Positions 30,368 through 38,455 of a stretch of DNA of 63,400 nucleotides are shown here, piece after piece. Source of the DNA: a virus; the IMG/VR virus record IMGVR_UViG_3300034101_001021, positions 1 through 63,400 of that record; one strand, written 5' to 3'. Both the position numbers and the translations under genes were made by a program. Every line of letters starts with the position of its first letter. Within the stretch, counting starts at the first letter, position 1. The notes under the pieces were generated by a model. It was not told the origin of the DNA and searched no databases. It saw only the letters and a program-made list of their open reading frames with translations.

Positions 30368-30780
30368 TCGTTCAGACGCAGACCACCTCTTTCAAAGAGG
30401 AACTCTACGAAGGAATCCACGACCTTTTGACGGATACTTTGAAGATGGCTCTGTATACGGCCAACGCAGATCTAAACGCTGCCACAACCGTCTACACAAC
30501 AGATCAAGAAGTGTCTGGAACAGGGTATACAGCCGGGGGAGATACTGTAACAAATGTTACAGTGCAATCATCTGGGAATACTGCATACGTCAATTTTGAC
30601 AATGTCCAGTGGCCTGGCGCCTCGTTTACTACCCGTGGAGCTTTGCTCTACAACGCTAGCAAAGCAAACCGTTCGATTGCGGTCATCAATTTTGGTTCCG
30701 ATAAGATTGTAAATAACGGTACTTTTACCGTAACTATGCCTGCCAACACGGCCACAACCGCCCTGATAAGGTCAACCTAA
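30364..30780 (+). CDS. Virion protein, fibre-region
   Basis: 138 residues, beta-rich, with A-L-Y-T-A-N-A-D-L-N, G-T-G-Y-T-A-G-G and W-P-G-A-S-F-T-T-R-G-A. I recall this as a common phage protein encoded beside tail genes. Codons 61-66 carry a perfect operator-type palindrome (30544-30563). ATGA overlap with the adaptor gene. Confidence 0.65.
   Translation: MIVQTQTTSFKEELYEGIHDLLTDTLKMALYTANADLNAATTVYTTDQEVSGTGYTAGGDTVTNVTVQSSGNTAYVNFDNVQWPGASFTTRGALLYNASKANRSIAVINFGSDKIVNNGTFTVTMPANTATTALIRST
30544..30563. promoter_or_regulatory. Operator-type palindrome inside a virion gene
   Basis: ACTGTAACA, two bases, TGTTACAGT, then GCAA as at 15293 and 15365. The encoded residues are T-V-T-N-V-T-V-Q. 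Nine-bp perfect arms plus shared flanking bases argue against chance, but no promoter is obvious here. Confidence 0.5.
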
Positions 30781-31646
30781 TGTTCGCCTCGTTCTTCTCT
30801 GAGCCGCCTACTGTCGTGGTATCTCAGATCCCGCCTACTGAGCATGAGACCTGGATGCCGGCAGAAGACTTTGAGATGTGTGGGTCGTTGAACATTGACT
30901 TGGATCTACTGAAAAACAACGTCTCAACCAACATCAAGCGGGGCTTTCAACAGATCGCTCCCCACCCTACCAATGAGGTAGAGGCAATGATTGTTGGTGG
31001 AGGGCCGTCCCTCAAAGAATACATCCACGAAATTAAGATGCTTCGCCGCAATGGCGTGAAGCTGATTACGTTAAACAATGCTTACCAATACTGCATCGAT
31101 GCTGGGGTCATGCCATCTGCCATGGTTATGGTCGATGCCAGGCCGTTTAATGCGCGGTTTGTGCAAAACATTGTCCCGGACTGCAAATACTTTATAGCGT
31201 CACAATGTGACCCATCGGTCTTTGATAACTTGCCAAAAGACAGGACGTACATCTGGCATACCAGCGCGGAAGAGATAAGCGATCTGCTGGCTACGGAATA
31301 CGCAAATTGGTATCCGGTTCCAGGTGGATCTACTGTCTTGTTGCGGGCGTTACCTTTGTTTAGAATGTTGGGATTCAAGCGTTTTCACATCTTCGGGTGT
31401 GATTCTTGTTTGGAGGATGGAGCGCACCATGCTTACGAGCAGCAAGAAAATGATGACCAGATGGTCATTCCTGTGCGTGTCGGCGGCAAAGTTTTTCACT
31501 GTAATCCGTGGATGGTTTCTCAGGCCAAAGAGTTTATTGACTTGATTGGCTGCATGGGTGACGTAATGGAGCTGGAAATCTACGGCGGGTTACTCCGTCA
31601 AATTTTGGAAACTGGCGCTTCTCGCGCAGACTTAGAGGAGATTTAA
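30780..31646 (+). CDS. DUF115/MptE-like protein
   Basis: 288 residues. Contains the V-G-G-G-P-S-L-K nucleotide-binding turn (about residue 73), then L-I-T-L-N-N-A-Y and M-V-D-A-R-P, and H-I-F-G-C-D-S-C-L. This is the arrangement of DUF115 (6-hydroxymethylpterin pyrophosphokinase MptE-like) proteins, which in bacteria often occur in glycan or flagellin glycosylation loci as nonulosonate transferases. Inside a fibre gene cluster it may modify a surface structure or the host envelope. Confidence 0.7.
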   Translation: MFASFFSEPPTVVVSQIPPTEHETWMPAEDFEMCGSLNIDLDLLKNNVSTNIKRGFQQIAPHPTNEVEAMIVGGGPSLKEYIHEIKMLRRNGVKLITLNNAYQYCIDAGVMPSAMVMVDARPFNARFVQNIVPDCKYFIASQCDPSVFDNLPKDRTYIWHTSAEEISDLLATEYANWYPVPGGSTVLLRALPLFRMLGFKRFHIFGCDSCLEDGAHHAYEQQENDDQMVIPVRVGGKVFHCNPWMVSQAKEFIDLIGCMGDVMELEIYGGLLRQILETGASRADLEEI

Positions 31647-31647
31647 A

Positions 31648-32115
31648 ATGGCTGCAACCGCATGGCAACTGTATAACACTGCTAAACGCTACATCGGCAA
31701 CGGGACGATTGAACTCGGCGCTGGTAACTTCAAGATGGCATTGTTCCGTACTTCTAGTAATGCTTCGACTTTTACCCTGAGCACGTTTGCTTCTTTGACT
31801 GCTCAGATCTCTGCGACCGGCGGATATGTGAGTGGTGGTAAAGCCCTGGTCCCCGCTACGGGCCAGTGGACTACCGGCGCTTCTGCTAAGCAGATGAAGT
31901 TCACCTACTCCACAGTGGGCCTGACCTTCACAGCTTCTGGCGCATCACTGACAAACATTCGGTACGCGGTAATTACGTATGGTGCTTCGGCTGCGGTAGC
32001 TTCTGCCCGTAAGCTGGTCTGCTTCTGCCAGCTATCGAGCGCACAGTTTTCCGTAACGTCGCCTAATACTCTTACGGTGCTACCCGCTGCGACCGGCGTC
32101 TTCACCCTTACCTAA
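31648..32115 (+). CDS. Beta-rich virion protein
   Basis: 155 residues. N-terminus T-A-W-Q-L-Y-N-T-A-K-R-Y-I-G-N-G-T-I-E-L. The S/T/A-rich beta pattern is related in style to the 30364 protein. Probably a structural component near the fibres. Confidence 0.6.
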   Translation: MAATAWQLYNTAKRYIGNGTIELGAGNFKMALFRTSSNASTFTLSTFASLTAQISATGGYVSGGKALVPATGQWTTGASAKQMKFTYSTVGLTFTASGASLTNIRYAVITYGASAAVASARKLVCFCQLSSAQFSVTSPNTLTVLPAATGVFTLT

Positions 32116-32131
32116 AAAGTAAGGGGGCAAG

Positions 32132-33028
32132 GTGTTTGCTCAAGCCCCGTTTTCCGGCGCTCCTTTTGCATCTGAAGAGGGGACGTCTAATCCCGTAATC
32201 ACTGTTGATACGGGAAGTATCTCTATTTCTGGGTTTGCACCAAGTGTTTTTTCTTCGGTGCTTGTAACGCCAGGAGTTGGAGCGCTAAATTTAACTGGTT
32301 TTGCGCCTGATTTAATAGTTGATGCTGTAGTAACACCAGCGTCAGGAAGCATTTCTATTCAAGGCTATGCGCCTTTAGTAGAAAACTTAATTGACATTAC
32401 AGTTGGCGCTGGGGCCATTTCAATAGACGGAAAGGTTCCGGTCGCTCTTGTAGGGAATACCGTATCAACAGTTGTTGGGTCGGTCAGCATACAAGGTTAC
32501 GCCCCAGAAGTTTTATCAAGTTTTGCAATTTCACCGGGAACCTATGATTTAAGTATTGTAGGTAACGTACCAGAAGTAATTTTAAAATTAAGTGTTACTC
32601 CAGCAACAGGGGCAATAGTTGTTGCGTCTGATGCAAGCACTGTTTTAACTGGTGCTGTAATTCAACCTGGCGTGGGATCTATAGCAATAACTGGGGCAGC
32701 GCCAAGTTTATCTTTTGTTATTCATACTCAAACTGGTTCTTTATCGGCCCAGGGGAACGCTCCGGTAGTTAACAGCGGGGTGTTTGTACCATCCACTGCC
32801 CTAACGTTTGCCGGCGCTGCGCCAAGTGTTGTTCCAGGAAGGGCAATTGCTCCGCAGTCTGGGTCGATGACAATTGCAACAAGCGTACCCACTGTTTTGC
32901 CAAGTTTTGAAATAAGACCAGGAACAGCAAATTTAGTTATCGTGACTTTTGCTCCCAAACGGCAGAGTCCAAATTGGGTTGTAATAAACGACACGCAAGA
33001 TCCTAATTGGATACAGATTGCCGCATAG
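32132..33028 (+). CDS. Twelve-repeat beta protein
   Basis: 298 residues from GTG at 32132 (AAGGGGG before it). After a short start, about twelve repeats of roughly 22 residues follow, each with V-x-P-G-x-G-S-I-S-I-x-G-x-A-P-x-V. The periodic G-S-I-S-I strand and A-P turn suggest a fibrous beta stack. AT-rich third codon positions differ from neighbours. A fibre shaft or spacer is likely. Confidence 0.65.
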   Translation: MFAQAPFSGAPFASEEGTSNPVITVDTGSISISGFAPSVFSSVLVTPGVGALNLTGFAPDLIVDAVVTPASGSISIQGYAPLVENLIDITVGAGAISIDGKVPVALVGNTVSTVVGSVSIQGYAPEVLSSFAISPGTYDLSIVGNVPEVILKLSVTPATGAIVVASDASTVLTGAVIQPGVGSIAITGAAPSLSFVIHTQTGSLSAQGNAPVVNSGVFVPSTALTFAGAAPSVVPGRAIAPQSGSMTIATSVPTVLPSFEIRPGTANLVIVTFAPKRQSPNWVVINDTQDPNWIQIAA

Positions 33029-33038
33029 AGGATAGATC

Positions 33039-34274
33039 ATGGCATTAGTTCTCAAAGACAGAGTTAAAGAAACTACGACCACAACCAGCACGGGGGCCTA
33101 TACATTGGCTGGTGCAGTTGGTGGCTACCAATCATTTTCTGTAATAGGAAACGCCAACACTACGTACTACGCCGTAACAAACGGCACAGACTGGGAAGTT
33201 GGCATTGGAACCTATACAGCGTCTGGCACCATACTTAGTCGAGATACGATCCTAGAGTCCTCAAACTCTGGTAATGCAGTCAACTGGAGCGCAGGAACTA
33301 AAGAGATCTTTTGTACGTACCCCGCTGAACGTTCTATGTACGTTGATGGAACGACAATTACACCAGCTATATCCGCCAGGCTTGGGTTCGCTAATCTTGC
33401 TCAAGGATCTGCCCTGTCAGTCCTTGGTGTAACAGGCAATTCAACAGCAGACAACGCCAGTATCGCCGCCGGTACAGATAATCAGGTACTTCGTAGATCA
33501 GGGACGGCAGTGGCTTTTGGCGCAGTCAACCTAGCGTCTACTGCTGCTGTTACTGGCGATCTCCCCTTCTCCAATCTTGCCCAAGGTTCCGCTCTTTCCG
33601 TATTAGGTGTTACGGGAAACGCTACGGCAGATAACGCAAGTATTGCGGCGGGTACTGATCATCAAGTTCTTCGTAGGTCTGGTACGGCAGTAGCGTTCGG
33701 CGCAGTAAATCTTGCCCAAGCAGCAGCGATTACAGGAACTTTGCCGGTAGGTAATGGTGGTACAGGCATAACTTCCTTTGGTGCCGGTGTAGCCACTTGG
33801 CTTGGAACTCCTTCTTCTGCAAACCTAGCAGCGGCAGTGACTGACGAGACGGGTACTGGGTCTCTTGTCTTTGCAACCTCTCCGACTCTTGTAACCCCTA
33901 TTCTTGGAACCCCGACCTCCGGCGCTCTGACAAATTGCACGGCAGACGGTACCAATGCGGTTGGATATCGAAATATACCCGCTGTAGCAGACAAGACGAC
34001 CTCGTACTCATTGCAGACATCTGACGTTGGCAAGGTTGTGGGTGTTGGCTCTGGGGGCTCAATCACCATTCCAAACTCAACCTTTGCCGCTGGTGATGCC
34101 GTGCTGATCTTCAACAACACCGCTGGAGACGTAACAATCACGTGCACGATCACGACTGCTTATATTGCAGGTGCAGACGCTGATGTAGCTTCTGTAACCC
34201 TCTCGACCAGAGGTGTATGTAATATCCTCTTCTTGAGTGGTACCGCCTGCGTCCTTACAGGGAACATTGCATAA
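33039..34274 (+). CDS. Tail fibre with duplicated module
   Basis: 411 residues. The N-terminal about 100 residues (L-K-D-R-V-K-E-T-T-T-T, W-E-V-G-I-G-T-Y) are shared with the next three fibre genes and probably anchor the fibre. Two near-identical modules follow (QGSALSVLGVTGN, NQVLRRSGTAVAFGAVNL), then G-N-G-G-T-G and a beta tip. The stop abuts the next ATG. Confidence 0.75.
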   Translation: MALVLKDRVKETTTTTSTGAYTLAGAVGGYQSFSVIGNANTTYYAVTNGTDWEVGIGTYTASGTILSRDTILESSNSGNAVNWSAGTKEIFCTYPAERSMYVDGTTITPAISARLGFANLAQGSALSVLGVTGNSTADNASIAAGTDNQVLRRSGTAVAFGAVNLASTAAVTGDLPFSNLAQGSALSVLGVTGNATADNASIAAGTDHQVLRRSGTAVAFGAVNLAQAAAITGTLPVGNGGTGITSFGAGVATWLGTPSSANLAAAVTDETGTGSLVFATSPTLVTPILGTPTSGALTNCTADGTNAVGYRNIPAVADKTTSYSLQTSDVGKVVGVGSGGSITIPNSTFAAGDAVLIFNNTAGDVTITCTITTAYIAGADADVASVTLSTRGVCNILFLSGTACVLTGNIA

Positions 34275-35663
34275 ATGGCCTTCGTCGTAAGAGACCGCGT
34301 TAAGGTCACCAGCACAACAACCGGCACGGGGACTTATACCCTTGGTGCGGCTGTTGCTGGGTTCCAAACCTTCGCTGACATTGGCAATGCCAACCAGACC
34401 TACTACTCTGCGACCGACGGTACGAACTGGGAAGTGGGGATTGGAACCTATACCTCGTCTGGTACAACACTAAGCCGCGACACAATTCTTGGCTCTTCTA
34501 ATAGCGGCAATGCCGTGAACTGGAGTGCGGGGACCAGAGAGATTCGATGCGCTCAGCCTGCGGAGGCCACTATTGGATCTGCGGCTACGGCGGATAACTC
34601 GTCGATTGGCACTAATGAGTATGCCTACGACAATCTTAAAAAAACATTGGATGCAAGTGCCCAAGGCGGTGTTTTGTTTAACAATAACAATGTTGCTGGG
34701 GTTGTAAGCACCTTTAGCTTGGTTTATTCAACATCCGATGCAGCTCTTGGTGGGACTTTAAACCAAAACGGAGATATTCATATTGTTCCGTTTTTTGCTC
34801 AAGTAGGACAAAAAATATCTTCATCAAACGCTGTTTCTACATATTCACTTGTTTATACGAGAGCCGCTGCCTATGGTGGCGGGGTGTTGGCTCCAAATGG
34901 GGACATTCATTTTGTACCTTGTGCCGGGGACCGGGGCCAAAAAGTATCCTTGTCTGGGGTGGTTTCTACCTATTCGTTGGTTTACTCTTCTGTGGGAACG
35001 ACAAAGTATATAGGTGGTGTTGTAGCCCCAAATGGAGATATTCATTTTATTCCGCATAACGCTGTGGTAGGTCAAAAAATTTCTGCGGCTGGCGTGGTGT
35101 CTACTTACAGCCTTGCCTATACAGCAGGTGCGGCGTACGCCGGAGGGGTACTCGTTCAAAATGGAGATATTCATTTTGTCCCTTTTGACTCAGGTATCGG
35201 GCAAAAAATATCTGCTGCTGGAGTAGTTTCCACTTACTCTTTGATTGTTACCACCTCCCAAGCATATCAAGGTGGTGTTTTAGGGTTAGATGGGAGTATT
35301 TACTTTATAAACAGAGCAGCCCCAGTAGGGCAAAAAATATCTGCCGCTGGCGTTGTTTCAACTTTTTCATTGCTTTTTACAAGTGCCGGCGCTTACTACG
35401 GTGGTGTACTTGCACCAAATGGTGACATTCATTTTGTCCCTGCCGGAGCTTCTGTTGGACAAAAAATATCTGCCGCTGGAATTGTTTCAACTTACTCGTT
35501 AATCTTCACGTCTAGTATAGCGGCGGGTGGCGGGGTACTTCGTCCCGATGGAACCATTGTGTTTACTAGCTATTCACCACTTACATGCCAACAAATCTCT
35601 ACCCTCCCAGGCGTTCCATTTGGAGCTGAAATTGCGCTCAGCTCCTACTTAAACAAGTTCTGA
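34275..35663 (+). CDS. Propeller-type tail fibre 1 (seven repeats)
   Basis: 462 residues. An anchor like that of the previous gene, then seven repeats of about 43 residues centred on V-S-T-Y-S-L, G-G-V-L, N-G-D-I-H-F-V-P and G-Q-K-I-S-A-A-G. Seven beta-rich repeats of this length fit a seven-bladed propeller, here as a receptor-binding head. Variable loops lie between Y-T and G-G, and between V-P and G-Q-K. First of three genes of identical length. Confidence 0.75.
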   Translation: MAFVVRDRVKVTSTTTGTGTYTLGAAVAGFQTFADIGNANQTYYSATDGTNWEVGIGTYTSSGTTLSRDTILGSSNSGNAVNWSAGTREIRCAQPAEATIGSAATADNSSIGTNEYAYDNLKKTLDASAQGGVLFNNNNVAGVVSTFSLVYSTSDAALGGTLNQNGDIHIVPFFAQVGQKISSSNAVSTYSLVYTRAAAYGGGVLAPNGDIHFVPCAGDRGQKVSLSGVVSTYSLVYSSVGTTKYIGGVVAPNGDIHFIPHNAVVGQKISAAGVVSTYSLAYTAGAAYAGGVLVQNGDIHFVPFDSGIGQKISAAGVVSTYSLIVTTSQAYQGGVLGLDGSIYFINRAAPVGQKISAAGVVSTFSLLFTSAGAYYGGVLAPNGDIHFVPAGASVGQKISAAGIVSTYSLIFTSSIAAGGGVLRPDGTIVFTSYSPLTCQQISTLPGVPFGAEIALSSYLNKF

Positions 35664-35665
35664 AT

Positions 35666-37054
35666 ATGCCACTCATCCTAGCAAACCGAGTCAAAGAGAC
35701 GACCACCACGACAGGAACGGGTACCTATACGCTGGCTGGTGCGGTGGCTGGGTATCAGACCTTTGCGGCAATTGGCAACGCCAACACGACCTACTATACG
35801 GTCACGGACAACATCAACTGGGAAGTGGGCATTGGTACATACACCTCCTCCGGCACTGCCCTGGCGCGCACTAGGGTTCTTGCATCGTCTAACAGTAACG
35901 CAGCGGTGAACTGGGGTGCTGGAAGCAAAGAGGTCTTTTGTGGTGGGCCAGCAGAGATCACGCAGGGCACCGTGCCGACTGGAGACAATAGCTCGATTGG
36001 CACCAACGAGATCGCGTTTAAGAACTTTGCCAAGACATTTTTGGCAGGTGAGACGATTGGGGTGCCATATGAAAATAATGGCACGAATGGGGTTGTTAGC
36101 ACTTATTCTTTGGTTCGCACAGGATCTCAACAATATTTGGGCGGGGTACTTGCTCCTAATGGGGACATTTATTTTGTAAACACAAATGCTCCAGTAGGTC
36201 AGAAAATATCCGCTGCGGGTGTAGTGTCTACTTTTTCGCTTATTTATACGAACAGCTCTAATTCATCTTATATAGGCGGTGTTTTAGCTTCTAACGGCGA
36301 TATTCATTTTGTTCCAGGTTTTGCCCCCGTAGGACAGAAAATATCTGCATCAGGGGTAGTGTCTACTTATTCATTGGTGTATACCAACCCAACCACTAAA
36401 TACATTGGAGGCGTCTTAGCCCCTAACGGCGATATTCATTTTGTTCCACAAAACGCTATCGTAGGACAAAAGGTTTCAGCGTCTGGAGTCGTTAGCACCT
36501 ATTCGCTTGTTTATACAACGTCAGCCGCCTATGCTGGTGGCGTACTTGCTCCCAATGGCGATATTCATTTTGTGCCTGATACCGCTGTTGTAGGCCAAAA
36601 AATATCTGCCGCTGGTGTAGTTTCAACCTATTCTTTGGTGTATACAACGAGTAATGCTTATTACGGCGGTGTTTTAGCTACGAATGGGGATATTTACTTT
36701 GTTAACTTTAGAGCGGCCGTTGGACAGAAAATATCTGCCGCTGGAGTAGTTAGCACGTATTCTTTGGTGTATACAACGAGTAATGCCTACGCTGGCGGTG
36801 TACTTGCTCCTAATGGAGACATTCATTTTGTACCTACGAGCGCAAACAGAGGGCAAAAAATATCCGCTGCGGGTACTGTATCCACCTATTCTCTTGCATA
36901 TACAGGGAATCAGTTGTACCGAGGGGGCGTTTTTACCCCTAGTGGAGATATTTACTTTATTCCATGGAACGCGGCAGTGGGGCAAAAAATCTCCACCGGA
37001 TCTTCTGCCTTCAAACTTGAAACAGCATTAAGCTCTTACTTGAATAAACTCTAA
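35666..37054 (+). CDS. Propeller-type tail fibre 2 (seven repeats)
   Basis: 462 residues, two bases after the previous fibre gene. Same anchor (L-A-N-R-V-K-E-T-T) and seven repeats; the loops differ (for example GSQQYLGG, NSSNSSYIGG, TSNAYYGG). Ends S-S-Y-L-N-K-L, almost as in the other two. Confidence 0.75.
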   Translation: MPLILANRVKETTTTTGTGTYTLAGAVAGYQTFAAIGNANTTYYTVTDNINWEVGIGTYTSSGTALARTRVLASSNSNAAVNWGAGSKEVFCGGPAEITQGTVPTGDNSSIGTNEIAFKNFAKTFLAGETIGVPYENNGTNGVVSTYSLVRTGSQQYLGGVLAPNGDIYFVNTNAPVGQKISAAGVVSTFSLIYTNSSNSSYIGGVLASNGDIHFVPGFAPVGQKISASGVVSTYSLVYTNPTTKYIGGVLAPNGDIHFVPQNAIVGQKVSASGVVSTYSLVYTTSAAYAGGVLAPNGDIHFVPDTAVVGQKISAAGVVSTYSLVYTTSNAYYGGVLATNGDIYFVNFRAAVGQKISAAGVVSTYSLVYTTSNAYAGGVLAPNGDIHFVPTSANRGQKISAAGTVSTYSLAYTGNQLYRGGVFTPSGDIYFIPWNAAVGQKISTGSSAFKLETALSSYLNKL

Positions 37055-37056
37055 TC

Positions 37057-38445
37057 ATGCCTATCGTACTAGCCAATCGCGTTAAAGAGACCACCACGAC
37101 AACCGGTACTGGTACGCTTACGCTTGCTGGTGCTGCTGATGGATTTCAATCCTTTGCCGCAATTGGTGATGGCAACCAGACTTACTACACTATTACTAAT
37201 GGTACGGACTGGGAGACGGGCCTTGGAACCTATACGTCCTCTGGAACCACCTTTAGCCGAGATCAGATCTACGAATCTTCTAATAGCAATGCCGCTGTCA
37301 ACTGGGGAGCAGGGCTAAAGACGGTCTTCTCCACTTTCCCCTCTGAGGCATCAGGTGGCACGATAGCTACAGCAGACAATAGTTCAATTGGTACGGATCA
37401 GGTAGCCTGGGACAACTTTCAGAAGCTCATTAATCGAGGCGTGGTTGGTGGTGTGCCGTATCAGAACAACAATACTAATGGCGTAGTGAGTACGTATAGT
37501 CTCGTATCTACGGCTACTACAACCGTAAACTTTACTGGTGGGGTATTAGCACCAAATGGCGATGTGCACTTTATTCCCTACAACAGTGTGCGTGGTCAAA
37601 AAATATCCGCCGATGGAGTGGTATCTACGTATTCTCTTGTTTATACCGTCGCAGGAGCATACGCTGGAGGCGTGTTAGCAGGGAACGGAGACATACAGTT
37701 TGTTCCCGCTTCCGCTGTTAGAGGACAAAAAATCTCCGCCTCCGGGGTTGTTTCTACCTATTCGTTAGTCTACACGACAGCCATAGCTTATTTTGGTGGC
37801 GTATTAGCCCCCAACGGAGACATACATTTCGTTCCAAATGGAGCAGCCAGGGGACAGAAGGTGTCCGCCGCTGGAGTGGTTTCTACATACTCCCTCGTTT
37901 ATACGACTGCTGTAGGAGCTTATTTTGGTGGAGTATTAGCACCAAACGGGGATATACATTTTGTCCCAAGAATCGCGATAGTTGGCCAAAAGATTTCTGC
38001 GGCTGGAGTAGTTTCTACATACTCTCTTGTTTACACCGCATCGGATGCTTATAGGGGCGGTGTTTTGGCTCCTAACGGTGACATTTATTTTATTCCATAT
38101 AATGCTAATCGTGGCCAAAAGATATCAGCTGCTGGAGTAGTTTCTACTTATTCGTTGGCCTATACAGTCTCTGCTGCCTATAACTCTGGAGTATTGGCTC
38201 CAAACGGGGACATTCACTTTATTCCAGCTTCTGCCGCAGTTGGCCAAAAAATTTCTGTGAATGGAGTTGTGTCTACCTACTCTCTTGTGTATACAACAGC
38301 TGGAGCCTATGTAGGAGGTATTCTTCGTCCAAACGGCTCTATTGTCTTCATTCCTGGAAATTCAAATTTTGGTCAAATCATTTCAACTGGTTCTGGTCAG
38401 TTTCCCTTGGCTGTATGCTGTAGTTCGTATTTAAATAAATTATAA
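37057..38445 (+). CDS. Propeller-type tail fibre 3 (seven repeats)
   Basis: 462 residues, again two bases after the previous gene. Seven repeats with loops such as TTTVNFTGG, TAVGAYFGG and SAAYNSG. Synonymous differences between repeats are plentiful, so the duplication is not recent. Three paralogues may form mixed fibres or broaden receptor range. Confidence 0.75.
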   Translation: MPIVLANRVKETTTTTGTGTLTLAGAADGFQSFAAIGDGNQTYYTITNGTDWETGLGTYTSSGTTFSRDQIYESSNSNAAVNWGAGLKTVFSTFPSEASGGTIATADNSSIGTDQVAWDNFQKLINRGVVGGVPYQNNNTNGVVSTYSLVSTATTTVNFTGGVLAPNGDVHFIPYNSVRGQKISADGVVSTYSLVYTVAGAYAGGVLAGNGDIQFVPASAVRGQKISASGVVSTYSLVYTTAIAYFGGVLAPNGDIHFVPNGAARGQKVSAAGVVSTYSLVYTTAVGAYFGGVLAPNGDIHFVPRIAIVGQKISAAGVVSTYSLVYTASDAYRGGVLAPNGDIYFIPYNANRGQKISAAGVVSTYSLAYTVSAAYNSGVLAPNGDIHFIPASAAVGQKISVNGVVSTYSLVYTTAGAYVGGILRPNGSIVFIPGNSNFGQIISTGSGQFPLAVCCSSYLNKL

Positions 38446-38455
38446 AGGAGAGTTC

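Noticed and set aside
33662-34153. Antisense frame opposite the first fibre gene (and a similar one at 41285-41962)
   Set aside because: Both are low-complexity Pro/Val reading of the Gly/Thr-rich fibre repeats on the other strand.
34275-38445. Diversity-generating retroelement acting on the fibre repeats
   Set aside because: No reverse transcriptase gene or template repeat was found in the window, and differences are not limited to adenine positions.
33039-38445. CRISPR-like array because of regular repeats
   Set aside because: The repeats are coding, about 129 bases long, diverged, and lack short direct repeats with unique spacers.
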